Positions 1 through 8,343 of a stretch of DNA of 64,000 nucleotides are shown here, piece by piece. Each line of letters starts with the position of its first letter. Position 1 is the first letter of the stretch. The translations under genes and the position numbers were made by a program. Origin of the DNA: Thalassorhabdus alkalitolerans (GTDB lineage: Bacteria > Bacillota > Bacilli > Bacillales > Marinococcaceae); the NCBI RefSeq assembly GCF_042656585.1, contig NZ_JBHSPG010000021.1; one strand, given 5' to 3'. The notes under the pieces were generated by a model. The model was not told where the DNA came from. It made no database searches and saw only the letters and a program-made list of their open reading frames with translations.

Positions 1-93
1 GAAGATGTTTGAAACTAACTTAACTTACTTTAATAGAAATTAACTGACGTTTGACTTTCATTCGATTTTCAAAGGACAACTTAGTATAATTGA

Positions 94-170
<77 letters not shown>

Positions 171-266
171 ATCATTTATAAAACGAGAGTTATCCTCTCA
201 AAACCGAATGAAAGTCAAAACGTCCGGCCAGGACCCGAAGGTCCCGGTCGTCGATTCGGAAAAAAT

Positions 267-276
267 NNNNNNNNNN
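267..276. other. Assembly gap (10 N)
   Basis: Ten consecutive N. The sequence left of the gap looks like 16S-23S spacer with tRNA-Ile. The sequence right of it is a roughly 100-base AT-rich stretch following a tRNA cluster. A collapsed 16S rRNA gene in the gap is the simplest inference; the true gap length is not ten bases. Confidence 0.97.
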
Positions 277-375
277 AGTGACAAGATATCTATTATAAAA
301 CATCTCGTTCGGTTTTGCAAGCATAAAAAAAAGAACTTTTCAGTTGATATTTTGTTTGCTTGCCATTTCAAATAA

Positions 376-449
376 TGGAGCGGGTGATGGGAATCGAACC
401 CACGACATCAGCTTGGAAGGCTGAGGTTTTACCACTAAACTACACCCGC
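376..449 (-). tRNA. tRNA-Gly (TCC)
   Basis: Acceptor GCGGGTG/CACCCGC, anticodon TCC, CCA encoded (TCCA tail). It is the last gene of the eleven-tRNA block before the assembly gap. Confidence 0.96.
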
Positions 450-455
450 AAAAGA

Positions 456-532
456 TGGTCGGGAAGACAGGATTCGAACCTGCGACCCCTTGGTCCCAAA
501 CCAAGTGCTCTACCAAGCTGAGCTACTTCCCG
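456..532 (-). tRNA. tRNA-Pro (TGG)
   Basis: Acceptor CGGGAAG/CTTCCCG, anticodon TGG in loop TTTGGGA, CCA encoded, 6 bases upstream of tRNA-Gly. Confidence 0.96.
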
Positions 533-536
533 ACAA

Positions 537-613
<77 letters not shown>

Positions 614-634
614 TTGTGCTATTATGATTATATA

Positions 635-722
<88 letters not shown>

Positions 723-752
723 ACAAAATCGTTATCGTTTTGTGAAAGTAAA

Positions 753-838
753 TGGTGCGGGTGAAGGGACTTGAACCCCCACGTCATAAAGACACTAGAT
801 CCTAAGTCTAGCGCGTCTGCCAATTCCGCCACACCCGC
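753..838 (-). tRNA. tRNA-Leu (TAG)
   Basis: Class II tRNA. Acceptor GCGGGTG/CACCCGC, anticodon stem CTAGA/TCTAG with loop CTTAGGA, CCA encoded. Adjacent to the GAG isoacceptor. Confidence 0.96.
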
Positions 839-847
839 AATAATCAG

Positions 848-922
848 TGGCTGGGCTAGCTGGATTCGAACCAGCGCATGACGGAATCAAAATCCGCTGC
901 CTTACCGCTTGGCTATAGCCCA
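848..922 (-). tRNA. tRNA-Gln (TTG)
   Basis: Acceptor TGGGCTA/TAGCCCA, anticodon TTG in loop TTTTGAT, CCA encoded. Confidence 0.96.
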
Positions 923-949
923 AAGATAACAGTATATAATATTTATAAA

Positions 950-1025
950 TGGCGGGCCTGACGGGGATCGAACCCGCGATCTCCTGCGTGACAGGCAGGC
1001 ATGTTAACCGCTACACCACAGGCCC
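950..1025 (-). tRNA. tRNA-Asp (GTC)
   Basis: Acceptor GGGCCTG/CAGGCCC, anticodon GTC in the loop between CCTGC and GCAGG, CCA encoded. Confidence 0.95.
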
Positions 1026-1048
1026 AGCTCAATAGTCAATAATATAGA

Positions 1049-1124
1049 TGGTGGAGGATGACAGGATCGAACTGCCGACCCCCTGCTTGTAAGGCAGGTG
1101 CTCTCCCAGCTGAGCTAATCCTCC
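1049..1124 (-). tRNA. tRNA-Val (TAC)
   Basis: Acceptor GGAGGAT/ATCCTCC, anticodon stem CCTGC/GCAGG with loop CTTACAA, CCA encoded. Confidence 0.96.
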
Positions 1125-1131
1125 AAATAAG

Positions 1132-1206
1132 TGGTGACCCGTACGGGATTCGAACCCGTGTTACCGCCGTGAAAGGGCGGTGTCTTAACCACTTGACCAA
1201 CGGGCC
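1132..1206 (-). tRNA. tRNA-Glu (TTC)
   Basis: Begins GGCCCGT, anticodon TTC in loop CTTTCAC, ends with CCA encoded; 7 bases upstream of tRNA-Val. Confidence 0.95.
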
Positions 1207-1215
1207 AGTTATTCA

Positions 1216-1306
1216 TGGCGGAGAAGGAGGGATTTGAACCCTCGCGCCGCTTACACGACCTACTCCCTTAGCAGGGGAGCCCCTTCAGCCACTTGGGTAC
1301 TTCTCC
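1216..1306 (-). tRNA. tRNA-Ser (GCT)
   Basis: Class II tRNA with a long variable arm. Acceptor GGAGAAG/CTTCTCC, anticodon GCT, CCA encoded. Confidence 0.95.
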
Positions 1307-1308
1307 AA

Positions 1309-1383
1309 TGGCTCCACAGGCAGGATTCGAACCTGCGACCGATCGGTTAACAGCCGATAGCTCTACCACTGAGCTACTGTGGA
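1309..1383 (-). tRNA. tRNA-Asn (GTT)
   Basis: Acceptor TCCACAG/CTGTGGA, anticodon GTT in loop CTGTTAA, CCA encoded. It is the promoter-proximal gene of the tRNA operon. Confidence 0.96.
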
Positions 1384-1428
1384 ATATTCATCATTTACCT
1401 TGCTTTGTCGTTTTTGGCGACAATTTAT

Positions 1429-1457
1429 ATTGTACATCAGCTAATGAATGATGTCAA
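1429..1457 (-). promoter_or_regulatory. SigA promoter of the tRNA operon
   Basis: On the minus strand TTGACA, 17-base spacer, TACAAT, 46 bases upstream of tRNA-Asn: a near-consensus housekeeping promoter. The tRNAs are closely packed with no internal terminator seen before the assembly gap, so one transcript may continue into the rRNA operon. An AT-rich T/A-tract region lies just upstream (1460-1500), resembling an UP element. Confidence 0.85.
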
Positions 1458-1563
1458 TAACTTTTTTAGTTTGTTTTTAGTTTGTTTTTTGTTTTTTTTT
1501 GAAGTTGCCGCTTGTCTTTCGGCGACTTTTATAATTTAACACAGCACCGTGAATTACGTCAAC

Positions 1564-2016
1564 CTATTTTTCAACTTTTTTCAACTTCCCTTTGCATTTC
1601 CCACAAACATACTTTTCAAGGTTAATTCTTCGCTGTCTCGAAAACTGCGTCCGACACTCCAAGCATACATATAGCAGTTTTAAGCGTGTATCCCCATCAC
1701 TTGGCAAAGTACTGCAGTGACGAGCACCACCGACTTTCAAAAGGAGTTCCTTAAACTCCCTGTCCTTATGTTTGTACCCTCGCCCTTCTATATGAAGGTG
1801 GTAATGACAAAGCTCGTGTTTCAATATACCAATAAGCTCTTTATCACCAAAATGCGTATAATGCTTTGGGTTAATCTCAATATTGTGGCTTTGTAATAAA
1901 TAGCGTCCGCCTGTCGTTTTTAATCTGTAATTAAATACGGCTTGGTGAAGAAAGGGTTTCTTAAAGCTTTCTAGTGAGACTTTTTCTGTGAGCTCTTGCA
2001 ATTGTCCGTTGTTCAA
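1564..2016 (-). CDS. SprT-like zinc metalloprotease-family protein (YdcK type)
   Basis: About 150 residues. The zinc-metalloprotease motif HELCHYHLH is visible in the middle, followed by a C-terminal zinc-ribbon-like part with CLEC and CGKC pairs, the usual SprT-like arrangement. The start is placed at TTG 2016, because GGGAGGGGG lies four bases upstream (2021-2029); the frame extends to an ATG at 2064 that has no ribosome site. Location next to cmpA, tex and the sigB operon matches ydcK of B. subtilis. The cellular role of the bacterial family is poorly defined; proteolytic activity is inferred from the motif only. Confidence 0.85.
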   Translation of the reverse strand: MNNGQLQELTEKVSLESFKKPFLHQAVFNYRLKTTGGRYLLQSHNIEINPKHYTHFGDKELIGILKHELCHYHLHIEGRGYKHKDREFKELLLKVGGARHCSTLPSDGDTRLKLLYVCLECRTQFSRQRRINLEKYVCGKCKGKLKKVEK

Positions 2017-2122
2017 AACGCCCCCTCCCTTAAAATTTATCAACTCTGACAAACAGTTTATCATAGGATATAAAAAACCTAAATAGGTTTTCTCTTCTCA
2101 GCTGCTGAAAGGAGGTGAGTAA

Positions 2123-2239
2123 ATGCCGGACTGGTTCAAGCGCCAAATTGAGCGCGCTTATTACCAAAAGAACATTTATGAAATTAAATTGCTAAACCAA
2201 TGCTGGTTTAAATATAAGAAAAAGCAGACCCAGGAATAA
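2123..2239 (+). CDS. cmpA: Cortex morphogenetic protein CmpA
   Basis: A 38-residue open frame starting MPDWFKRQIERAYY, containing KLLNQCW and a basic C-terminal end. It resembles the 37-residue B. subtilis CmpA in the MPxW start, spacing and the conserved LLNQCW block, and sits in the same place between the sprT-like gene and tex. AAAGGAGGTGAG precedes the ATG by about five bases. In B. subtilis CmpA works with ClpXP in quality control of the spore coat and cortex through SpoIVA, so its presence suggests an endospore former. Too short for most gene finders. Confidence 0.85.
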   Translation: MPDWFKRQIERAYYQKNIYEIKLLNQCWFKYKKKQTQE

Positions 2240-2253
2240 GGATCTGCCTTCCG

Positions 2254-4437
2254 CTAACTTGTTTGCTTTTCTGCCTCTATCATGGTTAAAGAGATCCTTC
2301 CCTTTTTATGGTCGACACTTTCAACCCAGACAGTGACCACATCCCCCACTGAGACAATTTCCATAGGGTGCTTAACATACCGGTTAGACATTTTGGAAAT
2401 ATGAACCAAACCGTCTTCTTTTACTCCAATATCCACAAATGCTCCGAAGTCAACAACATTCCTTACTGTTCCCTGGAGCTCCATACCCTTGGTCAGGTCT
2501 TCTAAGCTCATTATTCCTTTTTTTAATACTGGCCTTGGAAGATCGTCTCTGGGATCTCTGTTCGGTCTGGCAAGCGCATCTAAGATGTCCTTTAACGTCG
2601 GCTCCCCCACTCCAAGCTCTTTTGCATATTGGCTGGCATTTATCCCTCGCACCTTTTCTATTAAGGCTGGAGACCCTACGTCCTCAATCGTTCCTCCAAC
2701 TTCACGAATTAGCTGCTCTGTTACTTTGTAACTTTCAGGATGAATTGAAGTTTTATCCAAAGGATTTTTCCCTTCTGTAATTCTGAGGAACCCAATCGCC
2801 TGTTCATAGGTTTTGGAGCCTAAACGAGGGATTTTCTTCAATTCTTTACGGTCCATAAACCTTCCATTCTCATCTCTTTGTTTAACAATGTTGTTAGCCA
2901 CTGTTTTTGAAAGGCCCGATACATATTGAAGTAAACTCGGCGAGGCGGTATTAACGTTAACGCCGACCTGGTTTACCGCCGTTTCCACTACAAAGGTCAG
3001 TGAATCATTCAGTTTCCCTTGACTGACATCATGCTGATACTGTCCTACCCCCACAGATTTCGGATCAATTTTCACCAATTCAGCTAACGGGTCTTGAAGG
3101 CGTCGGGCAATGGACGCAGCACTTCTCTCTTCCACCTCTAAGTGAGGAAATTCTTCCCTTCCAAGCTCTGAGGCTGAATATACACTGGCTCCCGCCTCAC
3201 TAATAATTAAATAAGAAATGTCCCTTGTATGTTCAGTGATTACCTCCGCTATAAATTCTTCCGTTTCCCGGGACGCTGTTCCATTGCCAATAACAATAAC
3301 TTCAATATTGTGTTCATCAATCAGCTGGTTAATCACACTCTTTGACTTTACAACCTGTTTTCTCGGAGGAGTCGGGTAAACCACTTCAACTGCCAGCACT
3401 TTCCCTGTTTCATCTATAACAGCCAGCTTACACCCTGTACGGTAAGCCGGGTCAACCCCCAACACTACTTTTCCTTTCATTGGAGGCTGAAGCAATAAGT
3501 TTTTCAGGTTCTCAGAGAAGATATGAATAGCTTGTTCTTCTGCTTTTTCTGTCAGTTCTTTCCGAACTTCTCTTTCAATGGCAGGGGCAATCAACCGTTT
3601 ATAAGCATCCTGTATGGCAGATTGAATAAATGAGACTGTAACCGAGCCGTGGCGCTTAATGATTTTCTTTTCCATTCGAGAAAAAGCTGTGTCTTCCGAA
3701 AACACCACACTCAGCTTTAACGCTTCTTCCTTTTCCCCTCGGTTCATAGCAAGAATTCTGTGAGAAGGGACCTTTTTTAATGATTCTTCATATTCATAAT
3801 ATATTCCATAAACCTCTTGTTCATCTTTTTCCTTGTTTTTTAAGTAAGAACGAAGCTTTCCCTTTTGATAAGTTAATTCTCTTAATTCCTGCCGTATAGA
3901 CGGCTCATCAGCTATCCATTCTGCAATAACATCATTTGCGCCTTGAAGAGCTTCTTCGCCTGTTCGGACTTCTTTTTCGGTGTCAATGTACTTATTAGCT
4001 TCCTCGTGAAGATCCCCTTCTTTAGGCAAGGAATAAATCCACTCGGCCAGTGGCTGAAGCCCCTTTTCCTTTGCTTTCGTTGCTCTTGTACGCCTTTTTT
4101 GGCGAAAAGGACGATACAAGTCTTCGATCATTTGAAGCTTCTCGGCATGTTCGATATCCGATTTTAATTCTGGTGTCAGCTTCCCCTGCTCTTCAATTAA
4201 TCGCGTCACTTCTTGTTTTCGAGCCAGGAGCTGCTGCCCATAATTCCAAGATTCCTGGATATCACGAATACGGACTTCATCAGCTCCGCTTGTCATCTCT
4301 TTTCTGTACCTGGCAATAAAAGGAACGGTGTTTCCTTCTTCTAATAATTGAATAACATTATTGATTATCTTTTGTGAAATGGTAAGATCTTCCGATATCT
4401 TTTCCAGAAGTAATTGCTGCTGTTCCGCTGCATTCAT
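2254..4437 (-). CDS. tex: Tex-family RNA-binding transcription accessory protein
   Basis: 727 residues, the usual Tex length. An N-terminal helical Tex region is followed by a YqgF/RNase H-like core (GVDPAYRTGCKLAVID near residue 330), tandem helix-hairpin-helix segments (GVNVNTASPSLL near 495) and a C-terminal S1 domain (GTVRNVVDFGAFVDIG near 655) for RNA binding. Tex proteins bind nucleic acid and affect transcription, but the exact role in Firmicutes is unclear. The gene is the last of the sigB-side cluster and is separated from rsbX by a terminator and about 100 bases, so it probably has its own promoter. The start has GGGAGGAAATTGA upstream. Confidence 0.95.
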   Translation of the reverse strand: MNAAEQQQLLLEKISEDLTISQKIINNVIQLLEEGNTVPFIARYRKEMTSGADEVRIRDIQESWNYGQQLLARKQEVTRLIEEQGKLTPELKSDIEHAEKLQMIEDLYRPFRQKRRTRATKAKEKGLQPLAEWIYSLPKEGDLHEEANKYIDTEKEVRTGEEALQGANDVIAEWIADEPSIRQELRELTYQKGKLRSYLKNKEKDEQEVYGIYYEYEESLKKVPSHRILAMNRGEKEEALKLSVVFSEDTAFSRMEKKIIKRHGSVTVSFIQSAIQDAYKRLIAPAIEREVRKELTEKAEEQAIHIFSENLKNLLLQPPMKGKVVLGVDPAYRTGCKLAVIDETGKVLAVEVVYPTPPRKQVVKSKSVINQLIDEHNIEVIVIGNGTASRETEEFIAEVITEHTRDISYLIISEAGASVYSASELGREEFPHLEVEERSAASIARRLQDPLAELVKIDPKSVGVGQYQHDVSQGKLNDSLTFVVETAVNQVGVNVNTASPSLLQYVSGLSKTVANNIVKQRDENGRFMDRKELKKIPRLGSKTYEQAIGFLRITEGKNPLDKTSIHPESYKVTEQLIREVGGTIEDVGSPALIEKVRGINASQYAKELGVGEPTLKDILDALARPNRDPRDDLPRPVLKKGIMSLEDLTKGMELQGTVRNVVDFGAFVDIGVKEDGLVHISKMSNRYVKHPMEIVSVGDVVTVWVESVDHKKGRISLTMIEAEKQTS

Positions 4438-4535
4438 TCAATTTCCTCCCGTACACTTCTAAAAGGTATTGTTCTTTTTCACTATAACACGGAAAGGAGT
4501 GTGGAAAAACGTGAGACCGTTTTTTCCAAAACCAA

Positions 4536-4566
4536 CAAAAAAAGAGCCCCCTTGGAGGACTCTTTA
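4536..4566 (-). terminator. Terminator after rsbX
   Basis: Minus strand AGAGTCC/GGGGCTCT hairpin followed by seven T; it overlaps the rsbX stop codon and ends the sigB operon. Confidence 0.75.
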
Positions 4567-5166
4567 TCTGACTTGCCCGACTACTATAGTAACGTCATCG
4601 TTTGAGTTCTTTGCTGTTTCTGCCATACGCGATACTACTTCTTCGGGGTTCTTCATTTGACGAAGCCAGCGCTGCTGCTCTGTAGTAAATGTCGCTCCAT
4701 CTGAATGAAGAATAAATGAAAACCCTTTCCGGTAAGGAAAATGCTCCATCCTGTATTGAAACTTCCTGCCGGAAAGATAGCCTGGAGCAGGAATTGGGCG
4801 AAGAGCTTGTCCATCATGGGTAAATAGCATACAGCCAATGTTCCCTATATTCCCATAAACGATTTCATTCGTCTGGTACATAACCTTCAATATCGTTATG
4901 ACTACTCCTCTTTCATGCATAAGTGCTTGATTACACTGCTCTAAAAGGGATGGGACCGGGTCAGTATGGTGCTTCTCAACGATGTCCATAGCTATCATAG
5001 CTGAACGGTAGGCACCTTCGCCACTTCCCAGTCCATCAGCGACGGCACAAAGGAAATATTCATCAGTCTCGATGGTGACAAAAGCATCCCCACAACGCAA
5101 ATTACCGCTTTTCCCTTTCTGGAAAGTAGCTAAGTCAACTTTTGTCAGTTGTTTGTTTTCGATCAT
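4564..5166 (-). CDS. rsbX: RsbX, PP2C-type phosphoserine phosphatase (negative feedback on SigB)
   Basis: 200 residues with PP2C hallmarks: ADGLGSGEGAYRSA (metal-binding Asp and Gly, about residue 43), HSDGATF and DDVTIVVGQ near the C-terminus. In B. subtilis RsbX dephosphorylates RsbS and RsbR and so resets the stressosome. It is the last gene of the operon, directly following sigB (stop and start abut at 5166/5167), and ends at a hairpin terminator. The gene order rsbV-rsbW-sigB-rsbX makes the assignment secure. Confidence 0.95.
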   Translation of the reverse strand: MIENKQLTKVDLATFQKGKSGNLRCGDAFVTIETDEYFLCAVADGLGSGEGAYRSAMIAMDIVEKHHTDPVPSLLEQCNQALMHERGVVITILKVMYQTNEIVYGNIGNIGCMLFTHDGQALRPIPAPGYLSGRKFQYRMEHFPYRKGFSFILHSDGATFTTEQQRWLRQMKNPEEVVSRMAETAKNSNDDVTIVVGQVR

Positions 5167-6000
5167 TTATAGACACTCCGATGGCTCTACACGAATGGAT
5201 TCCCTTAACTTCTGTAAAGCTCTGCGCTGCAATCGAGAAACATGCATCTGGGAAATCCCTAAACGCTCTCCCGTTTCTTTTTGGCTTAAATTTTCAAAGT
5301 ACGTGCACTTTAATATTTCCTTTTCTCTTTCTGTTAACACTGTAAAAGCTTTCTCTAACAGCAGCTGTTGATCAGTTTGCTCATAGCCCTCTTCCTGTGA
5401 ACCAACCAGGTCAAGCAGAGTGACCGCACTCCCCTCCTGATCCGCTTCAATGGAGCGATCGACGGAAAGCGCTTGATAACTTTTACCCATTTCCATGGTT
5501 TCCAAAACTTCTTCTTCGCTTACATCAAGGTACCCTGCTATTTCTTCAACACGAGGAGAACGCTGCAAATCATTAGTTAATTCCTCTACAGCTTTCTTTA
5601 TCCTCGGACCGAGTTCCTTTATTCTTCTGGGGACATGGACGCTCCATGTTTTATCCCGGATAAATCGTTTGATCTCCCCAACAATGGTAGGAACAGCAAA
5701 AGATTCAAAGCTTCGTTTGTAAGAATCGTCAAACCGCCTTAAAGCTGCGAGCAGGCCGATCATTCCAACCTGGTACAAGTCTTCGTCATGTTCTTGGCCT
5801 CTGGAAAACTTACGGGCCAGTGACTGCACTAAAGGCTCGAACTTCCGAACCAGTTTTGTTTGTATTTCTTCTGTGGGATTTTCCTGAAATTCTTCTATCC
5901 ACTTATAGACTTCGTCCTTTTCAACTTCTTTCCCAGGTGCATTATTGTCGCTGTACGTCTGCTGAGGTTGTGATTCCGTCGACATTCTGTTCCACCCCAT
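5167..6000 (-). CDS. sigB: General stress sigma factor SigB
   Basis: 277 residues from the first ATG. Sigma-70 region 2 (YQVGMIGLLAALRRF), the conserved block DKTWSVHVPRRIKELGPRI, region 3 and region 4 HTH (SQKETGERLGISQMHVSRLQ) are all near-identical to B. subtilis SigB. The start overlaps rsbW by 59 bases. An alternative start is the ATG at 5985 (five residues later), preceded by GGGGTGG with better spacing; this would give a protein closer to the usual 262-264 residues. SigB directs the general stress regulon and here reads its own operon through the promoter at 6880-6905. Confidence 0.97.
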   Translation of the reverse strand: MGWNRMSTESQPQQTYSDNNAPGKEVEKDEVYKWIEEFQENPTEEIQTKLVRKFEPLVQSLARKFSRGQEHDEDLYQVGMIGLLAALRRFDDSYKRSFESFAVPTIVGEIKRFIRDKTWSVHVPRRIKELGPRIKKAVEELTNDLQRSPRVEEIAGYLDVSEEEVLETMEMGKSYQALSVDRSIEADQEGSAVTLLDLVGSQEEGYEQTDQQLLLEKAFTVLTEREKEILKCTYFENLSQKETGERLGISQMHVSRLQRRALQKLRESIRVEPSECL

Positions 6001-6430
6001 CTCTTTGAAGGAACTTTGTCATAACAATTGCGACGCCGTCTTCCCCGCTAATTTCTACCTTGTCCATCAATGTATCAATTAGGAAAAGGCCGAGCCCCCC
6101 TTCTTTTAATTCCCCTACTGGTTTTGTAGCGTCAATGGGGCCTAGCTGCTTCTTCAGATCCTCTACGCTGAAGCTTTGTCCCTGATCTGATACGATGAAC
6201 TCAATACGATCCTCTTCAGCCGAACAGATAAGCATCATTTCTCCGCCTTCTTTGTAGGCGTGATCCACGACGTTTGTACATGCTTCTGCCACGGCAATTT
6301 TTATGTCTTCGATATCATCATAGGTATAGCCCATTCGATTAGCGAGACCGGAAACGGTTAATCGAATAACTCCCACATATTCTGGTTTAGCAGGCACCTT
6401 CATTTCAATGTAATCTGAGGCTTTCTTCAT
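5942..6430 (-). CDS. rsbW: Anti-sigma B factor RsbW (serine kinase)
   Basis: 162 residues of the HATPase_c (GHKL) family: N-box EACTNVVDHAY around residue 48 and glycine box GGLGLFLIDTL around 106. RsbW binds SigB to inactivate it and phosphorylates RsbV on a serine. The gene overlaps rsbV by 4 bases (ATGA) and sigB by up to 59 bases, indicating translational coupling and the matched stoichiometry typical of this module. Confidence 0.97.
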   Translation of the reverse strand: MKKASDYIEMKVPAKPEYVGVIRLTVSGLANRMGYTYDDIEDIKIAVAEACTNVVDHAYKEGGEMMLICSAEEDRIEFIVSDQGQSFSVEDLKKQLGPIDATKPVGELKEGGLGLFLIDTLMDKVEISGEDGVAIVMTKFLQRDGVEQNVDGITTSADVQRQ

Positions 6431-6762
6431 TTCTTTGCTTCCTCCCTTTTTTCCTCGTCGATGTCCATAACCTCATCAAGACCAGTGATGGAAAAAATTC
6501 GGTAAACACGTTCATTAAGACCGACCAGCTTCAAGCTGCTGTCATTTGCATGAGATGATTTTAAAGCACCAACAAAAATTCCTAATCCAGTACTATCGAT
6601 GTAATCTATTCCAGATAAATCTACAGTAACTGTCTTGCCCTCTTCCTCTGTTAAAGGTACAAGAGCTTCACGCAACGTCGGAGCTGTATACGCATCAATT
6701 TCACCAGAAAGGTAAAGGTGAAAATTATTGTCAACTTCTTTCTTTTGGATATCAAGATTCAT
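6427..6762 (-). CDS. rsbV: Anti-anti-sigma factor RsbV
   Basis: 111-residue STAS protein. The phosphorylatable serine is Ser57 in IDYIDSTGLGIFV, equivalent to Ser56 of B. subtilis RsbV. Unphosphorylated RsbV captures RsbW and releases SigB. A GGAGGATGG ribosome site precedes the ATG, and the SigB promoter lies 118 bases upstream of the start, so rsbV is the first gene of the autoregulated rsbV-rsbW-sigB-rsbX transcript. Confidence 0.97.
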   Translation of the reverse strand: MNLDIQKKEVDNNFHLYLSGEIDAYTAPTLREALVPLTEEEGKTVTVDLSGIDYIDSTGLGIFVGALKSSHANDSSLKLVGLNERVYRIFSITGLDEVMDIDEEKREEAKK

Positions 6763-6784
6763 TATTCCATCCTCCTATTTATAA

Positions 6785-6816
6785 GGCTCGCCATCTTTGT
6801 AGAAAGAGGCGAGTCC
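6785..6816 (-). other. Hairpin in the rsbV leader
   Basis: Minus strand GGACTCGCCTCTTT, four-base loop, AAAGATGGCGAGCC: a 14-bp stem with two mismatches between the SigB promoter and the rsbV ribosome site. No T-tract follows, so it is not a terminator; it may stabilise the mRNA 5' end or partly end the upstream rsbR transcript. Function unknown. Confidence 0.55.
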
Positions 6817-6879
6817 TTGTTTTAACAGTATATTATGCAGGTTAGAAATAATGGCAAAAAGGCCATACTCATATGAATA

Positions 6880-6905
6880 TTACCCTTCATGATAAAACGT
6901 TAAAC
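6880..6905 (-). promoter_or_regulatory. SigB promoter of rsbV-rsbW-sigB-rsbX
   Basis: Minus strand GTTTAA (6900-6905), 14-base spacer, GGGTAA (6880-6885), matching the SigB consensus GTTTAA-N12-14-GGGTAT in 11 of 12 positions. The -35 overlaps the rsbU stop codon, and the position between rsbU and rsbV is the same as in B. subtilis. Confidence 0.92.
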
Positions 6906-7916
6906 CTTTCTTCTAATAATAATCAGAGAAAAATCATCCCTCAATTGAAAGCCTTGAAGCTTTTCAAGTTGATAAAATACGTTGTTAACCATCTCTTGAG
7001 CTGGCATATGACTATATTGCCGGATCAAATTTGTAATTTCTTCCCTCTCGATGAAGCCTTCATCTGTTCTGCACTCTGTAACACCATCAGAAAGCAAAAC
7101 AACAAAATCGCCGACTTCTACTTTTTTATGGTATTCCCGGAAATTTGCTTCTCGGGTTACTCCAAGCACAAGACCTTTCGCATAGAGTTCCTCAAACGAG
7201 TCATTTTTAGCATTGTAATAAAATCCAGGCTCATGTCCGGCCCCTGAATAATAAAAGTGATGTACACGAGGATCGTAGGACCCGTACATCATAGTAATAA
7301 ACATATTAGCCGCTACGTTCTGTTCAACTACACGGTTTAAATTTTCCAGTAATGCCCCGGGCTGCAAGCGCTGTTCCGGTAAACTGTCCATTGCATACTT
7401 AATCATAGACATACATAAAGCAGCAGGCACACCTTTGCCAATGATGTCCGCAATAGCAACCCCAAGGCAGCCATTTTCGTCTTTGACAAAATGATAGTAG
7501 TCCCCGCTCATTTTAGAAGCAGGCACACTAATGACGCCAATGTCTAAAGAATCTATATAAGGAACTTCCTTTGGCAAAAGCGTCTGCTGCATATTAGCCG
7601 CAACATTAATTTCAGCTTCCAGTTCCTTTTGTCTGTCGCGCAGGCTCTGGTGCTCCCGGTAAGCAAGGCCATATCCGATCATAACTTCTAGAAGAAATTC
7701 AAATGAATCTCTTGCTCCAGCAGGAAGGTTAGGAAACAAATCTTCGATGATTTCAAGATGAAGACTGACCATTTCTTCAGGCGAGATTTGATTTTCCATC
7801 ACCTTCTTGCTGAACTGCTGGGCGTGATACAGCCCCTGTTCATCTTTTTCCTGTAAATACTTATTAAGTATTTTTTTATATTGATCTTCCAATATCGCAT
7901 ATGAATCAGCCAACAT
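6900..7916 (-). CDS. rsbU: RsbU, PP2C phosphatase activating SigB in environmental stress
   Basis: 338 residues from the ATG at 7916, which has GGGAGGATCA upstream; an upstream in-frame ATG at 7940 lies inside rsbT and lacks a ribosome site. The N-terminal 110 residues form the RsbT-binding domain (MLADSYAILEDQYKKIL). The PP2C domain follows with SKMSGDYYHF, ADIIGKGVPAA, LSDGVTE and RDDFSLIII. RsbU dephosphorylates RsbV-P when RsbT is released from the stressosome. Confidence 0.96.
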   Translation of the reverse strand: MLADSYAILEDQYKKILNKYLQEKDEQGLYHAQQFSKKVMENQISPEEMVSLHLEIIEDLFPNLPAGARDSFEFLLEVMIGYGLAYREHQSLRDRQKELEAEINVAANMQQTLLPKEVPYIDSLDIGVISVPASKMSGDYYHFVKDENGCLGVAIADIIGKGVPAALCMSMIKYAMDSLPEQRLQPGALLENLNRVVEQNVAANMFITMMYGSYDPRVHHFYYSGAGHEPGFYYNAKNDSFEELYAKGLVLGVTREANFREYHKKVEVGDFVVLLSDGVTECRTDEGFIEREEITNLIRQYSHMPAQEMVNNVFYQLEKLQGFQLRDDFSLIIIRRKV

Positions 7917-7927
7917 TGATCCTCCCT

Positions 7928-8341
7928 TTAACGGAGCCACTTAATCGCACTAATGGTGGTTCCCTGTCCAGATTGTGAATCAATCTCGAATTCATCCATT
8001 AAGCGTTTTACACCAGGCAGGCCAGCTCCTAAACCTCCGGATGTAGTGAATCCATCCTCCATCACTTGCCTGATGTTATTGATTCCAGGTCCCTGGTCTT
8101 TTGCTGTAATCCGCAGACCACGCTTCATGCCGTTGCTTTGAACTTCTTCAACTGGTTCAATGATGATTTCTCCCTTTTCCGCATAAAGGTAAATGTTCCT
8201 TGCAAGTTCTGATATAGCTGTCGTAATACGTGCCTGGTCTACACTGCCAAACCCCAGGTCCTTCGCATGGTTTCTACCAGCCTGGCGGGCAGATACAATC
8301 CCCCATTCCGTATGTACTTCAACTTTGGATTGGATACCCAT
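7928..8341 (-). CDS. rsbT: RsbT, switch serine/threonine kinase of the stressosome
   Basis: 137 residues, HATPase_c fold: ISELARNIYLYA (N-box), DQGPGI and GGLGAGLPGVKRL (glycine-rich lid). RsbT phosphorylates RsbR and RsbS and, once released, binds RsbU. Starts two bases after the rsbS stop with GGAGGGATAAGA upstream, and its end is separated from the RsbU start by 11 bases. Confidence 0.97.
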   Translation of the reverse strand: MGIQSKVEVHTEWGIVSARQAGRNHAKDLGFGSVDQARITTAISELARNIYLYAEKGEIIIEPVEEVQSNGMKRGLRITAKDQGPGINNIRQVMEDGFTTSGGLGAGLPGVKRLMDEFEIDSQSGQGTTISAIKWLR

Positions 8342-8343
8342 TC

